Positions 56,000-64,000 of a stretch of DNA of 64,000 nt are shown in pieces. Every line of letters starts with the position of its first letter. Positions within the stretch are counted from its first letter, which is position 1. This DNA is from Palleronia sp. THAF1. Lineage in GTDB: Bacteria; Pseudomonadota; Alphaproteobacteria; Rhodobacterales; Rhodobacteraceae. A model generated the notes under the pieces. It was not told the DNA's origin, searched no databases, and saw only the letters and a program-made list of their open reading frames with translations. Location of the stretch: positions 787,001 to 851,000 of the forward strand of contig NZ_CP045420.1 of assembly GCF_009363795.1 (NCBI RefSeq), given 5' to 3'. Position numbers and translations under genes: made by a program.

Positions 56000-57149
56000 A
56001 GCCGTTCGGGGCCGGATCCAGGATCACGACCTGACCGTTTTGCACCTGTGCCACGGCCAATGCACGCTCGTTCGTACCATTGGCGCGCAGACGGAACGGG
56101 CCGGATGCACCTTGGAAGCCCGCGTTCTGCGTCAGCGCAGAGGCCGACAGCGCGTCGTTCCGGCCAGAAGCGACAAGGCTACCGATCGCCTGTACCGCGT
56201 CGAAGGCAAGACCCGCCAGCGGATGCGGGGCCGCGCCATAGGCCGCGCGATACTGGCTTTCGAACGCGGCACTGGCGTTTTGGTTGGGCAGGGCGAACAG
56301 CCCACCCTGAAGCCCCGGCAATTCCAAGGCTTGCGGCAGCGCGTTCCAACGCGTCAGGCCCAGATATTGGGTTTGCGCCGGGCTGACACCGTTTTCGGGC
56401 AGGGTGGTCGCGATCAATGGCAGGTCGCTATCGACATTGGCGGTCAGGAAAACGGCGGAGGCGCCGGATGCGGTGATCGCCTGCGCGATGCGCGGACCCG
56501 CGCTACTGATGCCCTGTTGGGACAGCGGATAGGACTGAACCGTGGCGACCGGCAGACCGGCGGAACTGGCGGCGCGCGCAATGGCGTCGCGTCCGGCGAT
56601 GCCGCTCACATCCTCGGAGTGAACGATGGCCACCGAACTGCGACCCTGACGCTTGGCGAAGGTCGCCAGACGGGTCGCCGTGTTGTCGAAGGTCTGGCCC
56701 AGAACGAAGACGTTGCCGCCCGCGACCGCGACGTTGTTGGAAAACGACAGCACGTTGATGTTTTGGCCGGACACGACGGGCGTGATGGCACTGATGGATT
56801 GCGAGAACAGCGGCCCCACGATGATCTGCGCGCCCTCGGACACGGCGCGCGTGGCGGCTGCGTTCGCACCCGATGGCGTGCCGGCGGTGTCATAGACCCG
56901 AAGATCAATCTGCGCACCCTGCACCGATCCAGCGGCCAACCGCGCGGCATTTTCAAGCGAAGCCGCGACAGCGCCAGCGCCCCCGTCCGAGCGCGGCACC
57001 AGAAGCGCCACCGGCACGGGCTGCGAGCGATCAACCTGCGGACCGGACGCCCCGCCAGAGTTGACGCCGGGGATGGTCACACAGGCGGAAAGGGTTGCAA
57101 CAAGCGCCAGAGCAGCCGGCTTGCGAAGAGCGGTGAGAAAGGCGAACAT
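55980..57149 (-). CDS. penicillin-binding protein activator-like lipoprotein
   Basis: A 389-residue lipoprotein with lipobox SACVTIPG near residue 21. The mature part has the periplasmic-binding-protein fold of the LpoA/Leu-Ile-Val-binding type: PVALLVPRSDGGAGAVAASLENAARLA, ARVYDTAGT-like and IVGPLFSQSISAITPVV. The ATG at 57149 gives the lipoprotein signal. LpoA-type proteins activate penicillin-binding proteins. It is divergent from rsmI, as in many genomes. A role as a solute-binding protein is the alternative. Confidence 0.85.
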   Translation of the reverse strand: MFAFLTALRKPAALALVATLSACVTIPGVNSGGASGPQVDRSQPVPVALLVPRSDGGAGAVAASLENAARLAAGSVQGAQIDLRVYDTAGTPSGANAAATRAVSEGAQIIVGPLFSQSISAITPVVSGQNINVLSFSNNVAVAGGNVFVLGQTFDNTATRLATFAKRQGRSSVAIVHSEDVSGIAGRDAIARAASSAGLPVATVQSYPLSQQGISSAGPRIAQAITASGASAVFLTANVDSDLPLIATTLPENGVSPAQTQYLGLTRWNALPQALELPGLQGGLFALPNQNASAAFESQYRAAYGAAPHPLAGLAFDAVQAIGSLVASGRNDALSASALTQNAGFQGASGPFRLRANGTNERALAVAQVQNGQVVILDPAPNGFGRAGF

Positions 57150-57236
57150 CGGGCGATCCCTGCAGAAAAATGGATAGCCCGGTTCTATGGAAGCCCACCG
57201 CCCCTGTAAATCGAAAGCGGGCCGGAGGCGGGGGAT

Positions 57237-58091
57237 TTGAGCGGTCTCGCGCCCGGCCTTCACCTTGTGGCCACGCCCATCGGCACCGCGCGCGACATCA
57301 CGCTGCGTGCGCTCGACACGTTGCGCGATGCGGATGTCTTGGCCGCAGAGGACACGCGCACCTTGCGCCATTTGATGGAAATCCACGGCATCCCGCTGAA
57401 TGGGCGGACCGTCATCGCCTACCACGATCACAACGGCGCCCGGGTGCGGCCACGCTTGTTGCAGGCCATGGCAGAGGGGAAATCGGTGGCCTATGCGTCG
57501 GATGCAGGCACACCGTTGGTGGCCGATCCCGGCTTCGATTTGGCCCGCGCTGCGCGGGAAGAGGGGCTCGGCGTGACGGCAGCCCCTGGCGCATCGGCGG
57601 TGCTGGCGGCCTTGAGCCTTGCTGGCCTGCCGACCGATCGGTTCTTGTTCGCGGGCTTCCTGCCCGCCCAGAAAGGCGCCCGCCGCGCGGTGCTGTCAGA
57701 GTTGGGTCAGGTGCCTGCGACGGTGGTTTTCTTCGAGTCGGCGAAGCGATGTTCACCAAGTCTTAGGGAAATACTGGAATTATGGGGGGATAGGCAGGCA
57801 AGCTTGTGCCGGGAACTGACGAAGCGATTCGAAGAAGTGCGCACCGGATCGCTATCGGAATTGATTGCCGGTGTGGATGCCGACCCGCCGCGTGGTGAGA
57901 TCGTGCTCGTCATCGACCGCGACCGCGCGGAAGTCGGCGCAGATAGGGTAGAAGACGCGTTGAGACAGGCTTTGAAAACGATGAGTGTGAAGGACGCGGC
58001 AAAGGTCGTCTCCGAGGCCGTCGGCGCGCCGCGCCGCGACATCTATCAGATGGCTCTGGACCTGTCCCGACAAGGGAGCGATGGCGCATGA
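57237..58091 (+). CDS. rsmI: 16S rRNA (cytidine-1402-2'-O)-methyltransferase
   Basis: A 284-residue tetrapyrrole-methylase-fold enzyme that 2'-O-methylates C1402 of 16S rRNA. HLVATPIGTARDITLRALDTLRDADVLAAEDTRTLRHLM and YASDAGTPLVADPGFDLARAA are diagnostic. It starts with TTG preceded by GGAGG. It overlaps yraN by four bases, the usual rsmI-yraN arrangement. Confidence 0.95.
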   Translation: MSGLAPGLHLVATPIGTARDITLRALDTLRDADVLAAEDTRTLRHLMEIHGIPLNGRTVIAYHDHNGARVRPRLLQAMAEGKSVAYASDAGTPLVADPGFDLARAAREEGLGVTAAPGASAVLAALSLAGLPTDRFLFAGFLPAQKGARRAVLSELGQVPATVVFFESAKRCSPSLREILELWGDRQASLCRELTKRFEEVRTGSLSELIAGVDADPPRGEIVLVIDRDRAEVGADRVEDALRQALKTMSVKDAAKVVSEAVGAPRRDIYQMALDLSRQGSDGA

Positions 58092-58594
58092 CCTTTGCAG
58101 TTGATCAGCTTTGCTTCGATTTGGCGCTGGCTGACGCCCCGGTGCCGGAGCGTCGAATCCGCAAGGGGCGGTCTGCTACTGCAACAACGGGGCAGAAGTC
58201 CTTCCGGCTTGAATCACCCGTGCATTCGCGGGCCGCACGTCAGGCACGAGGTGCCGTTTCTTATCAAGCCGGTCTGGCGGCCGAAGACCAGGTCGCGCGC
58301 GCATATACGCGCAAGGGTGCGGATCTGATCGCAGAGCGTTGGCGCGGCAAGGGTGGTGAGATCGATCTTGTTCTGCGGGATCGAACCGGCTTGATCTTCG
58401 TCGAAGTGAAGCGCGCGCGCACCCATGATGCTGCCGTGGCTCGGGTCACGGCCCAGCAAGTCGCCCGCCTGTATGCTGCCGCCGAAGAATACGTGGGCAC
58501 GACCCATCCCGGCCAAATGCCCGATATGCGGTTCGACGTAGCGACAGTCGACGCGACGGGCGAAATCGCGATCCGACCCAACGCCTTCGCTTGA
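58088..58594 (+). CDS. YraN family endonuclease-like protein
   Basis: A 168-residue protein. The UPF0102 (YraN) domain covers about residues 55-165: YQAGLAAEDQVARAYTRKGADLIAERWRGKGGEIDLVLRDRTGLIFVEVKRA, with the nuclease-like Asp and EVK motif. Typical YraN proteins have about 120 residues, so a 48-residue N-terminal extension is extra. It starts with DQLCFDLALAD. Holliday-junction-resolvase-like activity is inferred from the fold. Confidence 0.85.
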   Translation: MTFAVDQLCFDLALADAPVPERRIRKGRSATATTGQKSFRLESPVHSRAARQARGAVSYQAGLAAEDQVARAYTRKGADLIAERWRGKGGEIDLVLRDRTGLIFVEVKRARTHDAAVARVTAQQVARLYAAAEEYVGTTHPGQMPDMRFDVATVDATGEIAIRPNAFA

Positions 58595-58657
58595 TCGCGC
58601 CTTGTCGCCACCGCGTTCGAGCGGCATGTAATGGGAAACCCATACCCGGAGTTCACC

Positions 58658-59608
58658 ATGCCGCTGACCGTCGCCTTCCAGATGGACCCGATCCAGAACG
58701 TCGATATCGATGCCGACAGCAGCTTTAGGTTGGCAGAAGCGGCCCAGGCTCGGGGGCACCGGCTTTTCGTCTATACACCGGATCAGCTGACTTGGGCAGA
58801 AGGCGTGATGCGAGCGCGTGGGCAGACATTGTCCGTGCGCCGCGAAAAAGGCGATCACGCGACCCTGGGTCCCGCCGAGGACCTTTTTCTATCGGATATG
58901 GACGTCATCTGGCTGCGGCAGGACCCGCCGTTCGACATGGGATATATCACGACGACCCATCTTTTGGATCGGATCGCCGACACCACGCTCGTCGTCAACG
59001 ATCCGACGTGGGTACGAAATTACCCCGAAAAGCTGCTCGTTCTTCAGTTCCCCGACCTGATCCCGCCCACGTTGATTTCGCGCGATCTGGAGCAGTTGCG
59101 CGCCTTCAAGGCAGAGCACGGCGACGTCATCGTCAAGCCGCTTTACGGTAACGGCGGCGCAGGCGTTTTCCGGCTGCGCGCCGAGGACGGCAACCTTGCT
59201 TCGCTGCATGAGCTGTTTGCTGGCATCAACAACGAGCCGCTGATCGCCCAGAAGTTTCTGCCGGCCGTCTCGAAGGGCGACAAGCGGATCATCTTGGTTG
59301 ATGGAGAGCCCGTCGGCGCCATCAATCGGGTTCCTCAGAAAGGCGAGACGCGGTCGAACATGCATGTGGGCGGCACGGCTAAGAAGGCCGAGCTGACAGA
59401 TCGCGACCGTGAGATTTGCGCCGCCATCGGCCCGCTTCTGCGCGAGAAGGGCCAAGTGTTCGTCGGCATCGATGTGATCGGTGACTACCTGACCGAGATC
59501 AACCTGACCTCTCCCACCGGTATCCAAGAGATGGAGCGGTTCGACGGAACGGACATCGCAGGGCGCATCTGGGAGGCCATCGAAGCGCGGATCGACGCGC
59601 GCGGCTAG
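58658..59608 (+). CDS. gshB: glutathione synthase
   Basis: A 316-residue ATP-grasp ligase that joins gamma-glutamylcysteine and glycine. [46 protein letters not shown] and [15 protein letters not shown] are typical, and the C-terminal [15 protein letters not shown] closes the active site. The ATG at 58658 follows GGAG; an in-frame codon at 58631 is not needed. The stop overlaps the convergent yifB gene by four bases. Confidence 0.96.
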   Translation: MPLTVAFQMDPIQNVDIDADSSFRLAEAAQARGHRLFVYTPDQLTWAEGVMRARGQTLSVRREKGDHATLGPAEDLFLSDMDVIWLRQDPPFDMGYITTTHLLDRIADTTLVVNDPTWVRNYPEKLLVLQFPDLIPPTLISRDLEQLRAFKAEHGDVIVKPLYGNGGAGVFRLRAEDGNLASLHELFAGINNEPLIAQKFLPAVSKGDKRIILVDGEPVGAINRVPQKGETRSNMHVGGTAKKAELTDRDREICAAIGPLLREKGQVFVGIDVIGDYLTEINLTSPTGIQEMERFDGTDIAGRIWEAIEARIDARG

Positions 59609-61116
59609 GTCTTGGTCGACACCAATCGGTAGCTCAACGCCTCGGCGATGTGCGGGGCGCCGACGTGCGCGTCGCCGTCAAGATCCGCGATCGTCCGTGC
59701 CACCCGCAGGACCCGGTGGTAGCCGCGCGCGGTCAGTCCGAAACGGTCGGCGGCTTTCAGCAGCATTTCTTTGCCTTCCGCATCGGGCGCCGCGGCTTCG
59801 TCGAGCAAAGCGCCCGCCATGTCCGCGTTCACCGTGACCTTCGGATGCGCTGCAAAGCGTTGTGCCTGAACATCCCGCGCCGCCGCTACCCTTGCTGCGA
59901 CCGTGACTGAACTATCGCCCGCTGGAGGCAGATCGAGGTCTGCGAATGACACGGGCGGCACCTCTACCCGCAGATCGAATCGATCCATCAATGGACCCGA
60001 GATGCGGCCCAGGTAGTCGTCTCCGCAGATCGGTGCGCGCGCGCAGGCGCGTGCGGGTTCTGTCATGTAGCCGCACCGGCAGGGGTTCGCGGCGGCGATC
60101 AGCAGAAAGCGGCAGGGGTAGCGGACGTGGGCATTGGCGCGCGCGATCACGACCTCGCCCGACTCGATGGGCTGGCGCAGGGTCTCCAAGACGGGACGCG
60201 CGAATTCGGGAAACTCGTCCATGAACAGTACGCCGTTGTGAGCCATGCTGATCTGGCCGGGCTTGGCCCGCTTGCCGCCGCCAACGATCGCGGCCATCGA
60301 CGCGGTGTGGTGAGGCTCTTGGAAGGGCCTCTGTCGGGTCAGCCCACCCTCGTCGATAAGCCCCGCGAGCGAGTGGATCATCGAAGTTTCCAGCGCTTCC
60401 CGCGGAGAGAGGGGCGGCAAGAGCCCCGGCAGCCGCCGCGCCAGCATGGATTTTCCCGAACCCGGTGTACCGATGTACAGCACGTGGTGCCGACCGGCGG
60501 CGGCAATCTCCAGCGCGCGTTTACCGCGCTCCTGTCCGCGTACGTCGCGCAGGTCGGGGATGTCTTGAGCAGGTGTCACCTCTCCGGGTTCGGCAGGGAT
60601 CAAGGGCGTCTGGCCGGTGAAGTGCGCAATCGCGTCGCGTAGGCTGGCGGGGGCAAGGACGCGTGCGTCGCCGACCCAGGCGGCCTCTGCCCCGCAGGCT
60701 TTGGGGCACATCAGGGCGCGGTGCTCGGTGGCGGCGTGCATCGCCGAGGGCAGGGCTCCCAGCACCGGAAGGATCGAACCGTCCAGCGACAGTTCCCCCA
60801 ATGCTGTGACGCCCTCGACCGCTTCGTGCGGCAAAATTTCGATGGCGGCCAGCAACGCTAGTGCGATGGGCAAGTCGAAGTGAGAACCTTCCTTTGGCAG
60901 ATCGGCAGGCGACAGGTTCACCACGATACGCTTCGACGGTAGCGCGATGGACAGGGCCGACAGGGCCGCGCGGACCCGGTCGCGCGCCTCTGAAACGGCC
61001 TTGTCGGGAAGTCCGACGATGGCAAAAGCGGGCAGACCGGGCGCGACGGCGCATTGCACCTCGACCTCTCGGGTGTCTGTGCCTTCGAAGGCGACGGTAT
61101 AGGCGCGGGCGGTCAT
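59605..61116 (-). CDS. YifB family Mg-chelatase-like AAA ATPase
   Basis: A 503-residue ComM/YifB protein. An N-terminal S5-like domain with [23 protein letters not shown] (residues 30-52) precedes the AAA ATPase domain, with the Walker [22 protein letters not shown] near residue 216 and [23 protein letters not shown] as Walker [16 protein letters not shown] and the C-terminal helical bundle complete it. These proteins act as helicase-like motors in DNA uptake and recombination. It is a single gene here. Confidence 0.93.
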   Translation of the reverse strand: MTARAYTVAFEGTDTREVEVQCAVAPGLPAFAIVGLPDKAVSEARDRVRAALSALSIALPSKRIVVNLSPADLPKEGSHFDLPIALALLAAIEILPHEAVEGVTALGELSLDGSILPVLGALPSAMHAATEHRALMCPKACGAEAAWVGDARVLAPASLRDAIAHFTGQTPLIPAEPGEVTPAQDIPDLRDVRGQERGKRALEIAAAGRHHVLYIGTPGSGKSMLARRLPGLLPPLSPREALETSMIHSLAGLIDEGGLTRQRPFQEPHHTASMAAIVGGGKRAKPGQISMAHNGVLFMDEFPEFARPVLETLRQPIESGEVVIARANAHVRYPCRFLLIAAANPCRCGYMTEPARACARAPICGDDYLGRISGPLMDRFDLRVEVPPVSFADLDLPPAGDSSVTVAARVAAARDVQAQRFAAHPKVTVNADMAGALLDEAAAPDAEGKEMLLKAADRFGLTARGYHRVLRVARTIADLDGDAHVGAPHIAEALSYRLVSTKT

Positions 61117-61164
61117 GGTTAACCGCTACCCGCGTGGGGCTTTAAGAAAGGTTAACGATCGCAG

Positions 61165-61875
61165 CTATTCTGGACCGGGCCATGCCACGCGCGGGTAGTT
61201 GCGGTGGTACACGGTCTCGTGCCGATCCTCGCCTTTGTTCAGTCCCAAAGCACGCCACCGCATAAACGCCGGATCGGAAAGGTGCTGCGCGACGTAGGCC
61301 GCCGCGCGATCCCCGACCAATAGGCCATAGCCCGCGACGCGCGCCGCGACGGGCGCAAAAAACGCGTCGGCCACGGAATAGTCGCCCGCGAGCCACGGCC
61401 CTCCGGATCTGTCCAACGCGTCCGCCCAGATTTCTTCCAAGAGGGCCAGATCGGCGGCCAATGCGTCGTCCACAGGAACGTCGCTGTAGGCCACGCGCAG
61501 GGCCATGGGGCATTGGTTGCGCAGCGCGACAAAGCCTGCGTGCATTTCTGATGCCAGCGACCGTGCCAGACCACGCAACACTGGTTCACACGGCCAAAGC
61601 GCCGCGTCCGGAAAGCGATCCGCCAATTCCTCTGCGATGGCGAGACTTTCGCGCACTTCCGTCCCGTCATCGCACAGCAGGAACGGCACGGTGCGCGCTG
61701 GTGGGTGGCCGATCTGCTCGGTCAGCGTTGGTTCGGAGTAGAAAGTGACCCACTCGATCCGGACGGGCAGGTCGAAACGATCGATCAGAAGGCCGATGCG
61801 CATGGACCAGGATGAATAGGCGGGCTCGGCCAGCGTCAGGGTGTGCATGGGCTGAAAATACTGCGATTCGAGCAT
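61165..61875 (-). CDS. glutathione S-transferase family protein
   Basis: A 236-residue protein. The N-terminal thioredoxin-like part has AYSSWSMRIGLLIDRFDLPV (a Ser-rather-than-Cys active site) and ARTVPFLLCDDGTEVRESLAIAEELADRF, which binds glutathione. The C-terminal helical domain shows GGPWLAGDYSVADAFFAPVAARV. The ATG at 61875 is chosen. A start at 61848 also gives a whole domain but lacks a clear ribosome-binding site. It may use glutathione from the adjacent gshB. Confidence 0.85.
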   Translation of the reverse strand: MLESQYFQPMHTLTLAEPAYSSWSMRIGLLIDRFDLPVRIEWVTFYSEPTLTEQIGHPPARTVPFLLCDDGTEVRESLAIAEELADRFPDAALWPCEPVLRGLARSLASEMHAGFVALRNQCPMALRVAYSDVPVDDALAADLALLEEIWADALDRSGGPWLAGDYSVADAFFAPVAARVAGYGLLVGDRAAAYVAQHLSDPAFMRWRALGLNKGEDRHETVYHRNYPRVAWPGPE

Positions 61876-62062
61876 ACAGGTCCAATTCCGTTTTGTGACG
61901 CGCCTTATGTCTCGCGGGGATGGCGCTAGGACGGATTATTCCCATTGCAACGATTTGTTGGGAACTTTCGTGCGGGACGCCGCCTTAGTGTTTCGAAAGC
62001 GCAAGACAAGACGCTGTAAATGCACTGCTTGCGAATGGCCGAACCAGTCTGGGGAGACACAC

Positions 62063-62941
62063 ATGGCTTTCGACGGATTTTCAGATCAAACGCTGTCGCG
62101 CCGCGCTATGCAGGCCGAATTGCTGGACGCAGAAACCGAGCTGCGACTGGCCTATGCGTGGCGGGATGAGCGTGACGAAGCCGCGTTGCACCGCCTGATC
62201 ACCGCTTACATGCGTCTCGCCATTTCCATGGCCGCCAAGTTCAAGCGCTACGGCGCGCCGATGAACGACTTGATCCAAGAGGCCGGTCTTGGCCTTATGA
62301 AGGCCGCTGATAAGTTCGATCCCGACCGGGGCGTGCGTTTTTCGACCTACGCGGTCTGGTGGATCAAGGCGTCGATCCAAGATTACGTCATGCGGAATTG
62401 GTCCATGGTGCGGACCGGCTCGACCAGCAGTCAAAAGTCACTGTTTTTCAACATGCGCCGCGTTCAGGCCCGGTTGGAGCGTGAAGCCGCCGCTTCGGGC
62501 GAGCGTCTGGACCGCCACAAGATGCGTGAGATGATTTCTAAGGAAGTCGGCGTGCCGCTGCATGACGTCGAGATGATGGAAGGCCGTCTGGCCGGGTCCG
62601 ATTTCTCGCTGAACGCCACTCAATCGACCGAGGACGAAGGCCGCCAGTGGATCGACGCCTTGGAGGACGACAGTGCGCAGGCAGATGAGACCGTCACTCA
62701 TGCCAAGGACACCGACACGCTACGGCTGTGGCTCGTCGAGGCGATGGGCCAGTTGAACGAGCGTGAGCGGTTCATCGTGCGAGAGCGCAAGCTGCGCGAA
62801 CAACCCCGTACGCTTGAAAGCCTTGGTACCGAGCTCGGCCTGTCGAAAGAGCGGGTGCGTCAGCTGGAGGCAGCCGCCTTTGGCAAGATGCGCAAAGCGC
62901 TTGAAACGCAGTCATCAGAGGTCCACAACTTCTTGGTGTGA
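62063..62941 (+). CDS. rpoH: RNA polymerase sigma-32 factor, RpoHII type
   Basis: A 292-residue alternative sigma factor. Region 2 shows HRLITAYMRLAISMAAKFKRYGAPMNDLIQEAGLGLMKAADKFDPDRGVRFSTYAVWWIKASIQDYVMRNW-like text spanning about residues 48-115, and region 4 has LNERERFIVRERKLREQPRTLESLGTELGLSKERVRQLEAAAFGKM-like sequence. The N-terminus MAFDGFSDQTLSRRAMQAELLDAE is closer to RpoHII of Rhodobacter, which responds to singlet oxygen, than to RpoHI. GGGGAG precedes the ATG at 62063. Confidence 0.9.
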   Translation: MAFDGFSDQTLSRRAMQAELLDAETELRLAYAWRDERDEAALHRLITAYMRLAISMAAKFKRYGAPMNDLIQEAGLGLMKAADKFDPDRGVRFSTYAVWWIKASIQDYVMRNWSMVRTGSTSSQKSLFFNMRRVQARLEREAAASGERLDRHKMREMISKEVGVPLHDVEMMEGRLAGSDFSLNATQSTEDEGRQWIDALEDDSAQADETVTHAKDTDTLRLWLVEAMGQLNERERFIVRERKLREQPRTLESLGTELGLSKERVRQLEAAAFGKMRKALETQSSEVHNFLV

Positions 62942-63741
62942 GACATACAACCACAATTTCCCTCGTGATCGGTGCCGCCTTCTGGGCGGCGTCGTCCGTT
63001 CTGGCCGCTTCGGTCGACGCCGTGCCTTTGGACGCGGCTGTTGTCGTGATGGGCGAAGCGCATGACAACCCAACCCACCATTTGAACCAAGCCGCATGGA
63101 TCGAGCGCATGCAGCCCGCCGCCGTTGTCTTCGAGATGCTACCGGCAGAGCTTGGTCCCGTCGCGACGAAAGGCGCTGGCGACGCAGCTGACGTGCTGGG
63201 CTCGGCCCTGCGCTGGGAAGAGCGTGGCTGGCCCGATTTCGCCATCTATGCACCTGTGTTCGACGCCGCGGCGGGCGCGATGATCGTCGGCGGCGAGGCA
63301 CCGCGCGAAACAGTTGCGGCTGCGGCGAACGGGGGCGCTTGGGCGGCGTTCGGAGCCGAAGACAGCTTCGGCCTGTCTGCCGATCTGCCCGCGCCGGAAC
63401 TGGAGGCGCGCGCCGCCTTGCAAGACGCAGCCCATTGCGGGCTGCTGCCCCAAGAAATGCTGCCCGGCATGGTCGAAGCACAACGCCTACGCGATGCATG
63501 GCTGGCGCAGGCGGTACTGGACGCGCTGAGCGAGACCGGCGGCCCGGTCGCTGTCATCACCGGCAACGGGCACGCCCGCACCGATTGGGGCGTGCCGGCC
63601 TTGCTGGCGGCCGCACGGCCCGAATTACCGGTAATCTCCGTCGGACAATTCGCTGAACCCGACGGCGCCGCGCCCTACGATCATATCGTGGTCAGCCCGG
63701 ACACCGACACGGATGGGGACCCCTGTGCGGCACTTCGGTAA
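62938..63741 (+). CDS. ChaN family (haem-binding uptake-like) protein
   Basis: A 267-residue exported protein. The start is a GTG that overlaps the rpoH stop codon (GTGA). A signal peptide covers about residues 1-23. The ChaN/Tiki-like fold is indicated by AVVVMGEAHDNPTHHLNQAAWIERMQPAAVVFEML and VAVITGNGHARTDWGVPALLA. These proteins bind haem or act as TIKI-like peptidases. Its tight coupling to rpoH suggests an envelope or iron stress role. Confidence 0.78.
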   Translation: MRHTTTISLVIGAAFWAASSVLAASVDAVPLDAAVVVMGEAHDNPTHHLNQAAWIERMQPAAVVFEMLPAELGPVATKGAGDAADVLGSALRWEERGWPDFAIYAPVFDAAAGAMIVGGEAPRETVAAAANGGAWAAFGAEDSFGLSADLPAPELEARAALQDAAHCGLLPQEMLPGMVEAQRLRDAWLAQAVLDALSETGGPVAVITGNGHARTDWGVPALLAAARPELPVISVGQFAEPDGAAPYDHIVVSPDTDTDGDPCAALR

Positions 63742-63783
63742 GCACGGTTGCCGCCCTGTGGCTGCGGCCCTAGGGTCCGGCGC

Positions 63784-64000
63784 ATGTTGAATGGCAAGCG
63801 TATCCTTCTGATCGTCGGCGGCGGCATCGCGGCCTACAAGGTGCTCGACCTGATCCGCCGCATCGGACGGGCAGGGGGGCATGTCACCCCGGTCTTGACC
63901 CGCGCGGGGTCCGAGTTCGTGACGCCGCTATCGCTGTCCGCTCTGGCCGGCGAAAAGGTCTATACCGACTTATGGGACCTGACGGACGAGGCCGAAATGG
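63784..64000 (+). CDS. coaBC: CoaBC (phosphopantothenoylcysteine synthetase/decarboxylase), N-terminal part
   Basis: The first 72 codons of the bifunctional enzyme of coenzyme A synthesis are present; the rest lies beyond base 64000. MLNGKRILLIVGGGIAAYKVLDLIRRI and HVTPVLTRAGSEFVTPLSLSALAGEKVYTDLWDL are the typical flavoprotein decarboxylase start. The ATG is at 63784. The ligase domain cannot be seen. Confidence 0.9.
   Translation, partial: MLNGKRILLIVGGGIAAYKVLDLIRRIGRAGGHVTPVLTRAGSEFVTPLSLSALAGEKVYTDLWDLTDEAEM

Noticed and set aside
61117-61156. GGTTAAC repeats between yifB and the GST gene
   Set aside because: GTTAAC occurs at several other intergenic places in this window, and the spacing shows no dyad or consistent pattern that would support an operator.

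Overview
The window is GC-rich bacterial chromosome and reads as an alphaproteobacterium of the order Rhodobacterales (Rhodobacter/Roseobacter group). The grounds are the ethylmalonyl-CoA pathway genes ccr, ecm, mch and an mcl2-type gene interleaved with suc, mdh and sdh genes (an arrangement I recall from Rhodobacter sphaeroides), a GcrA cell-cycle regulator, an HvrA-type H-NS protein, an RpoHII-type sigma factor and a roseobacter-style luxR-luxI pair. I see no tRNA, rRNA, CRISPR array, prophage or insertion sequence. Coding density is high and no gene-free stretch exceeds about 215 bases.

Region by region. 1-6763 (minus strand): mdh, a glycosyltransferase, an alpha/beta-hydrolase-like gene, sucC, a small membrane protein, sucD, a DUF805 protein and the 5' part of sucA. 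6841-9100: an acidic exported PRC-barrel protein, a TauE/SafE permease and a small exported protein. 9105-11719: mcl2-type gene, NnrU-like gene, DUF1737 gene and mch in one overlapping operon. 11879-16257: sdhC, sdhD, sdhA, three small exported proteins, sdhB. 16330-21632: H-NS, ecm, a divergent acyltransferase and ccr. Together these assimilate acetyl-CoA: Ccr and Ecm make methylsuccinyl-CoA, Mch makes beta-methylmalyl-CoA, and the products leave through succinyl-CoA and malate into the clustered TCA enzymes.

21801-26545: quorum sensing (small ORF, luxR, luxI), a RecD-like helicase and a TIGR02186/TauE pair. 26615-32152: purine nucleoside phosphorylase with a BMP-type nucleoside ABC transporter. 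32291-36080: rimI, tsaB, nfu, a DUF1624-type membrane protein, uspA and a class IV aminotransferase. 36257-39371: thiolase, SDR and acyl-CoA dehydrogenase. 39499-43979: an RTX-type calcium-binding protein and a sulfur module (YeeE permease and periplasmic rhodanese). 44168-48512: an Frc-type sugar ABC transporter with a divergent ROK regulator. 48509-64000: GNAT, gcrA, an ABC-2 permease, argD, argF, glnD, a PBP-activator-like lipoprotein, rsmI, yraN, gshB, yifB, a GST, rpoH, a ChaN-like protein and the 5' part of coaBC.

The most notable non-coding signal is a pair of GTGATCAC palindromes, 21 bp centre to centre, upstream of both sucC and sdhC. In each case the distal palindrome overlaps the stop codon of the preceding gene. 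It looks like a shared TCA-cycle operator. A second signal is a repeated intergenic element of about 27 bp placed directly after stop codons (downstream of argD and of the aminotransferase gene), each copy followed by a hairpin.
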